This document shows positions 58,974-64,000 of a DNA stretch of 64,000 bases, piece by piece (position 1 is the first letter of the stretch; each line of letters opens with the position of its first letter). The translations under genes and the position numbers were made by a program. This stretch comes from Nemopilema nomurai (lineage: Eukaryota; Cnidaria; Scyphozoa; Rhizostomeae; Rhizostomatidae). The notes under the pieces are model-generated. The model was not told the DNA's origin, ran no database searches, and saw only the letters and a program-made list of their open reading frames with translations. Where the stretch lies: NCBI GenBank assembly GCA_003864495.1, contig ML133487.1:620001-684000 (forward strand), given 5' to 3'.

Positions 58974-61900
58974 TTATCGCACATCTACAACAACATTTAT
59001 GTTCATGGTGGCAAGCTCAGCGACCAAATACCTAAATACATATGGAATAGTCAATTCCTTTATGGAATTGGATGATTTACACTGGAGGCATCGCCATCGC
59101 CTCTTTTCCTGCGACGAGACTGCAGCCAATTCATTAGGAGGCTTGTCCAAGATTGGGGATAGAAGACTGCCACACTTCGTGCAGATATGGGCCTATTTGA
59201 AAATGAACAACCCAGTAGCAATACTTCATTATGGAAACAAATTTTAGCCACCGAAAAGGCGGTGTAGAATCAATGGGAAAGCTGGTGTCAATTTAACCCT
59301 TCTACGAAACTTCTTTGAGCTAAATGCAATAGAACAAAATCTATAGAAGCACAACAAATCAATTTTAATATTAAGAAAGCTGTAGGGATATTGACAGCCA
59401 TTTTGTTGGGATTAATTCGCAAACTTAAAATTTCATTTAGGTGACGTCCATAAACTGTTGCTAAACCTGCAAAAAACTAACGACAAACTTGTGTACTGTG
59501 TGCTAAAAAAGGTTTGAAACCACCCACGTACGCACATAAACTGATACAAAATATCAGCAAAATTTTACACACTAATTCTACTGCTAAGACCCGTTCACAA
59601 ACTCTGATATTTGTCATCTCAACTAAAACTAAGCTAGGTAGGGAAATCAATCCAAATCAAGAAAAACACCACTTACTGTTGTTTGATCGGAGCAGTTCAT
59701 CAAACGATCGTGAAGAAGCATGGCCGATCCATGTGAAATCAAAGCGTCTCTTTCCATTTCACCAAAACGAATACCACCTTGTCTTTTACGACCCTAAAAT
59801 GATATATTTGCAAAATAAACTGACCAAATACAGGAAGTTTTTGAATGAGCATGAGTCTTGGACCGTAATAAGGAACGCTAATTCTGAATGAGCAAATAAT
59901 GGTAGGAGGGTAAGTTGGCTTGGTGACAATCCCAGGCCAGGCACTTTGTAGCGAAGAAACGAGCGAGTGAATCCCCACCAAGTAGCAGCGTATTAGTGAA
60001 GTGCTCCTAAGTCAACCGAGAGTAACTTACCCCGACAGGCTGATGGGTGAGTTGGTCAATCGGCCCTGTTGTTCGCACCTAAAATACAGAAGAGGAAGAA
60101 GCAATGACGTCATACTTCCACTATTTGTGAAATCAGACAATGCAGTTCGTCATGGGTTGTATGCATTCAAGCAATGGAACAAGTTTGGAAATCTGTCTTG
60201 GTATCTGAGCTCGAAAAATTTACTAGCAGATGGGAATTTTAGAGTAATCTTGGTCTTTTAATGTTATTGAAAAAGATAGCTAAAAATACCTCTTTTCCTC
60301 AAATATGGTGACTTTGACAAAAGGTAATACACTGAAGTCTTAACTCCATAATCTGAAGAATTATTTTCAGACCAGATTAGAAAAATCTTTCTACACGTGA
60401 AAAGCGCTTTGTTCCTGGTGGCTTCATATAGTCTGTTTACGAGATTCGAAGAATGGCCTCATTTACTAGAGATGCGTGAGAACAATGACATTAACTCCTA
60501 TGCGAGCTTAATCTTGAGGTAACTTGATGCTAATAGCCCAGCAGGAAAGGAAAAGAGCGCATTTCAACGAGGCATTAAGTCGTTTGTTGTTTCTAAGTGT
60601 TTTTGGGACACCTAAGAGCTGCATTTGTTTACCTGAAATTTATCTGCAACCATATGACGCAGCCTCTGATAATAAACGATGCCAACAAAAATATCAGCTT
60701 CCAGCTCCCTTCCGTCCGTACCACTGTAAAGCCTCTCATTGCCGAAGTAATTGTAGCCAGCTAGGAGCGAACATAAATAGGATGGCAATAAACAAATGCA
60801 AGGGCTACAAACAATGGGGTTCTTGTTTTGCAATCGAGTTTACAGTTTGTATGTACAAATCCTCTGTGTTGTTTACTAGAAGTTTACATTGGCTCTCAAA
60901 CAAAAAACCAGGCATGTTTCTTTGTCCCTAGGTGTCTCTGTATGTGTACAAAAGCACATGTGCGAATCTGCGGTGCACATGTGCTTATGGGTATGCGTGC
61001 GCAGACACTGTAATCAAGAAAGGGTATCTTAAAAATCGAGTAAATAAATACAAAAGCAAGTAGGATTGAATCTGTGAATACCTTTAGTAAGAAGATTTCC
61101 AAAAAAGTCGATTGCCGTTTTTTCTTCAGAGAATTTGAAAGGCGTGGAGTCGTGCGTGATTCCATGTAACGATGCTGATTTTCCAGCCATCGACTCGATT
61201 AGCATTCCTAGTGAAGAATAGAGGTGTTCAGATCTGGCACTCAATCATACCTTAGCGTCAATCGGGCTCGAATAATTACACTAAACATTAGCGAGGTGCT
61301 AAAATCTACGAACGCCATGTGCAGTGAATGATGTATATCAAACTTAGAAGTAAACGGAGCTCTGTATTTGTGACTTGAGAAAATTTGCTTACCAATTGTC
61401 ATACGTGATGGGAAGCCATGAGGATTGAAAAGAATGTCTGGCTGCATGCCTGACTCGGCAAAGGGCATGTCTTCCATCGGCCATTTCATGCTATCAAGGA
61501 AATGTAGGAAATTGTCATTTAGTACAAAAAATTCTAAACTGACCTCATCTTAGTTGATTGGTGAATGAAAAAAAAAGACAAAACATACCTCAGAATTCCT
61601 TTTTGTCCGTGTCTGCTTGAGAACTTGTCACCAATGATTGGATTTCTCTAAAAATTAAAATGCGTCTAAGAAAAGACTTATACCAAACCAATATTGATGA
61701 ACGCCTTACAACGTTAACTTATTTTACAAAAACAGGAACCTAAGGTTGACCTAGGATGAGAATAGTGTCCCATGAATAAACAGGTTTGAAAAGCTCTTCA
61801 GTAAAACGAAACTTTAAAACTAATTATCAAGATTAACTGGCAAGCATAATGTACTGTAATTGAAATTTTGAGGTGCAAAACTAGGAACAAATTATAGAAG

Positions 61901-63815
61901 CAAACAAGGGAATGAAAGAAGTCTGACAACCAACCTCTATTCTCAGCCTGATTGCAACCTTGCACAGTTCTGCATCACCTCGTGAATTTCCGAGTATCTT
62001 TATCTGCAAATATATCACTAGCTTAAAATGTCAAAAACTATGATCAGAAAACGCATTTCGTTAATAAATCCACATAGCGACCAAGGATCATAACATTTTA
62101 TCGAGTTAGAGGATAAACCAGTCACATGCATTTGATAATCCTAAATGTAAACAGTATTGTTTTATCTCAAACGATGATTAGAATTCAAGACTTGAACTTA
62201 CGTCATCAACGTAGGCAGGCTCTAAGTTTTTGAACCTCTTTGTCTTATAATCGCCAGTGTTCAAATCATAGTAGCTAAAAGATCAAATTCAAAGTTTGTA
62301 AAGGAGAAATAGAGGAGTGTTTGCTATGATGCTGTTCTGTTTACACTATATGTTGTTGATAAGAAATGTTTTGTGAATATGCAAGCACAAAGTTTCAAAG
62401 AACCAAATAATCCAAGGCCGTATATATCAATAAAACTATTAGATTTGTACGGCTCTAAAAACCTCCCAAAATCTCCCATAAGATATTTCCCATAGATGAC
62501 ATAAAAACGCAACCAAAAATGAATCTAGAAACAGGATTACAACAGAGAATTAATCTAGAGATCACGACTACAAAGAGGTTTTGTAAATCTAGAGACCAAG
62601 AATACAACAAAGAATTAATCTAGAACTAAGGTGACAATGAAGAATCAATCTAGAGTGAAGATTAAAATCAAGAATAAACCTAGCATTAAGATCATAGTCA
62701 ATCAGTTAATAAATATAGAATCAAGAATACCAGTAGTAGGGCTGATCGTGCTCCACATATCTACCAACTGGAGGCAAACCATCAATATCGAGATAGCCAG
62801 CCTCAACATTTGGATCTTCTTCTTGGCAACCTTGCAAATGAAGTAATAGATATTATCGGTATTTGCAGAAAGTGGTAGCCCATTATCAAGTGCAAAATGT
62901 AGACAAAATATTGAAAATAATTTCTTGATTCAATTTTTGTACAATTTAAAACTTTCGTTCAACTCTCGTCAGATTATGCAATTGGCTAATTATTATGTAG
63001 CTTTTGGTCGATTTATGACGTTTGCATACTCTGCACCAACTTTACAAAAAAAACAAAGTTGAAGAAATTAAAATAGCCAAAGGGAACGAAGATTACCGAA
63101 GCGCAGCGAGCAAGTCCCTCTTTCATCGCTCAGTGCAGCAAGATTGATTGTCTGAAAAAAAATTACGTCATTGCAATCTCGCACGATGATCAATTTGCTT
63201 TTGGATAAAAAGAGCATAATCTGATATTCGACATGAGACACAAGAAAGAAAATTGGAGATTGTAGGGGTGTCCAAAACACACACTCACTTCACATTTGTA
63301 GATGCTTCCAGATGCAAAACCCCTTTCAAGCGAAGCCTTGTTGATAATCATTGCATCTTCCATATCGTATCCCTAGTTAATCGGACAAAATGAAATCAAA
63401 CAATGGATACTAGAATTTAAGGCTTGTAATACAAAGTATCAAGCAGGGGAAAAAAAGAATCATTTGCCAAAGATATAAATCACAGTGTGACAAGTCAAGC
63501 TACTCCCTATATCTGTAACAATTTGCAGTTGCTTTTCTAAATAAAACAAAACAGACAGGCGTGCAAAAAGCCATAGTTGCGTTGTGAAGTTCAGATCTTT
63601 TTTGCATGGCAGTACGATCGTATCAATTAAAAGTGAATCGAACCCTAAACTAAACCAAAGCCACGAGTCAGACTTTGACTGTTCGAAAAGAAAAGGGGCA
63701 AGTGAGAGCTTACGGTGTATGATATGACAGCAACAACAGCATTGATGCCAAGAGGAAAGTTGTCCGTGGCATACTCGTCGTACGTCTCATTCTTGACCAA
63801 AGGGCTTTGGGGCGT
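58974..63815 (-). CDS. POLR1B: RNA polymerase I second-largest subunit (RPA2), C-terminal part
   Basis: This subunit forms half of the Pol I active site for rRNA synthesis in the nucleolus. Thirteen exons are visible: 63815-63714, 63372-63289, 63151-63097, 62830-62731, 62274-62202, 62003-61935, 61647-61589, 61490-61393, 61207-61082, 60760-60633, 60078-60031, 59793-59677 and 59192-58974. They give 425 residues, roughly the last 40% of the usual 1135; the 5' exons lie off the right edge. All phases agree. Motifs in order: [107 protein letters not shown] and [12 protein letters not shown]. The Zn-binding [10 protein letters not shown]...CLQC and the tail [14 protein letters not shown] close it. 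[12 protein letters not shown] and the NCSD wording favour Pol I over Pol II or III. Confidence 0.96.
60952..60986. repeat. Two copies of palindrome GCACATGTGC
   Basis: GCACATGTGC occurs at 60954-60963 and 60975-60984, 11 bp apart. Flanking bases extend the pair to a 12-bp inverted repeat (AAGCACATGTGC and GCACATGTGCTT). It lies in the POLR1B intron between exons ending at 61082 and starting at 60760. It may be a hairpin or a paired E-box (CACATGTG). Confidence 0.8.
62520..62731. repeat. Degenerate 30-35 bp minisatellite in a POLR1B intron
   Basis: Seven diverged units starting with AATCTAGA or a variant at 62522, 62552, 62586, 62617, 62647, 62677 and 62712, each followed by AAGAATACAACAAAGAAT-like sequence. 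The last unit reaches the 5' splice site of the exon at 62731-62830. Confidence 0.75.
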
Positions 63816-64000
63816 CTGGGAAAAACAAAAAGTCCTTGTAAAAAGAAAAAGTCCTTGCAAAAGGAAAAGAACAAAGACACATTGTGGATTTAGAACCGTC
63901 ACATCCTAAAACATCAAGCCCTACTCCTACCCTGGTCTACAGTTTCAAGCAGCGTCAGAGCTTCTCAAATGCCTTCGCACAAGCGGATCAAAGCATTGAA
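63816..64000. other. POLR1B: POLR1B intron at the right edge
   Basis: All three minus-strand frames are closed by stops, so the exon before TPQSPLV lies beyond the window. Confidence 0.6.

Noticed and set aside
63902..64000. Possible next POLR1B exon at the right edge
   Set aside because: Every minus-strand frame contains stops and the text does not match the protein before TPQSPLV.
1..64000. CRISPR arrays, rRNA genes, bacterial operons, integrated viral genes
   Set aside because: No regularly spaced repeats, rRNA-like sequence, tandem intronless gene runs, or recognisable polymerase, integrase or capsid frames were seen.

Overview
The window reads as nuclear DNA of an invertebrate metazoan. 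It is AT-rich, and its genes are split by GT-AG introns of about 100 bp to several kb. It carries animal-specific genes: a GalNAc-transferase with a lectin tail, TMEM106, DONSON, LRRC45 and calaxin. The gene spacing would suit a cnidarian or another early-branching animal, but nothing here proves the clade. I rebuilt exon structures by matching splice sites and phases to protein families I know. No search was run.

Layout. The left edge has a divergent pair: the first exon of a mitochondrial-type deoxynucleoside kinase (371-592, -) and MTHFS (922-1504, +, with an apparent frameshift). A 9-exon GALNT gene follows on the minus strand (13140 to 4578). It has a second, distal first exon at 24003-24511 in the same splice phase, so one catalytic/lectin body may be made with two different Golgi anchors. 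The long distal intron holds a tRNA-derived repeat and simple repeats. LRRC45 (28068-31298, +), TMEM106 (39856-35529, -) and an intronless, tentatively Mab-21-like gene (41991-40876, -) come next. A candidate secreted propeptide gene (44272-47418, +) has an intron that contains a miRNA-precursor-like hairpin. Calaxin (49719-52347, +), MRPL16 (54588-53323, -), DONSON (58419-55906, -) and the 3' part of POLR1B (63815-58974, -, running off the right edge) complete the window.

How the genes relate. They are mostly unrelated housekeeping and ciliary genes. Promoter motifs fit their roles: E2F-type sites lie beside the nucleoside kinase/MTHFS pair and DONSON (S phase), RFX X-box-like sites precede LRRC45 and calaxin (centrosome/cilium), and a palindromic CACGTG E-box precedes TMEM106 (lysosome). 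No bacterial operons, CRISPR arrays, rRNA genes or intact transposases were seen. The least described elements are the two candidate secreted proteins, the hairpin at 44781-44854, and the alternative GALNT anchors.
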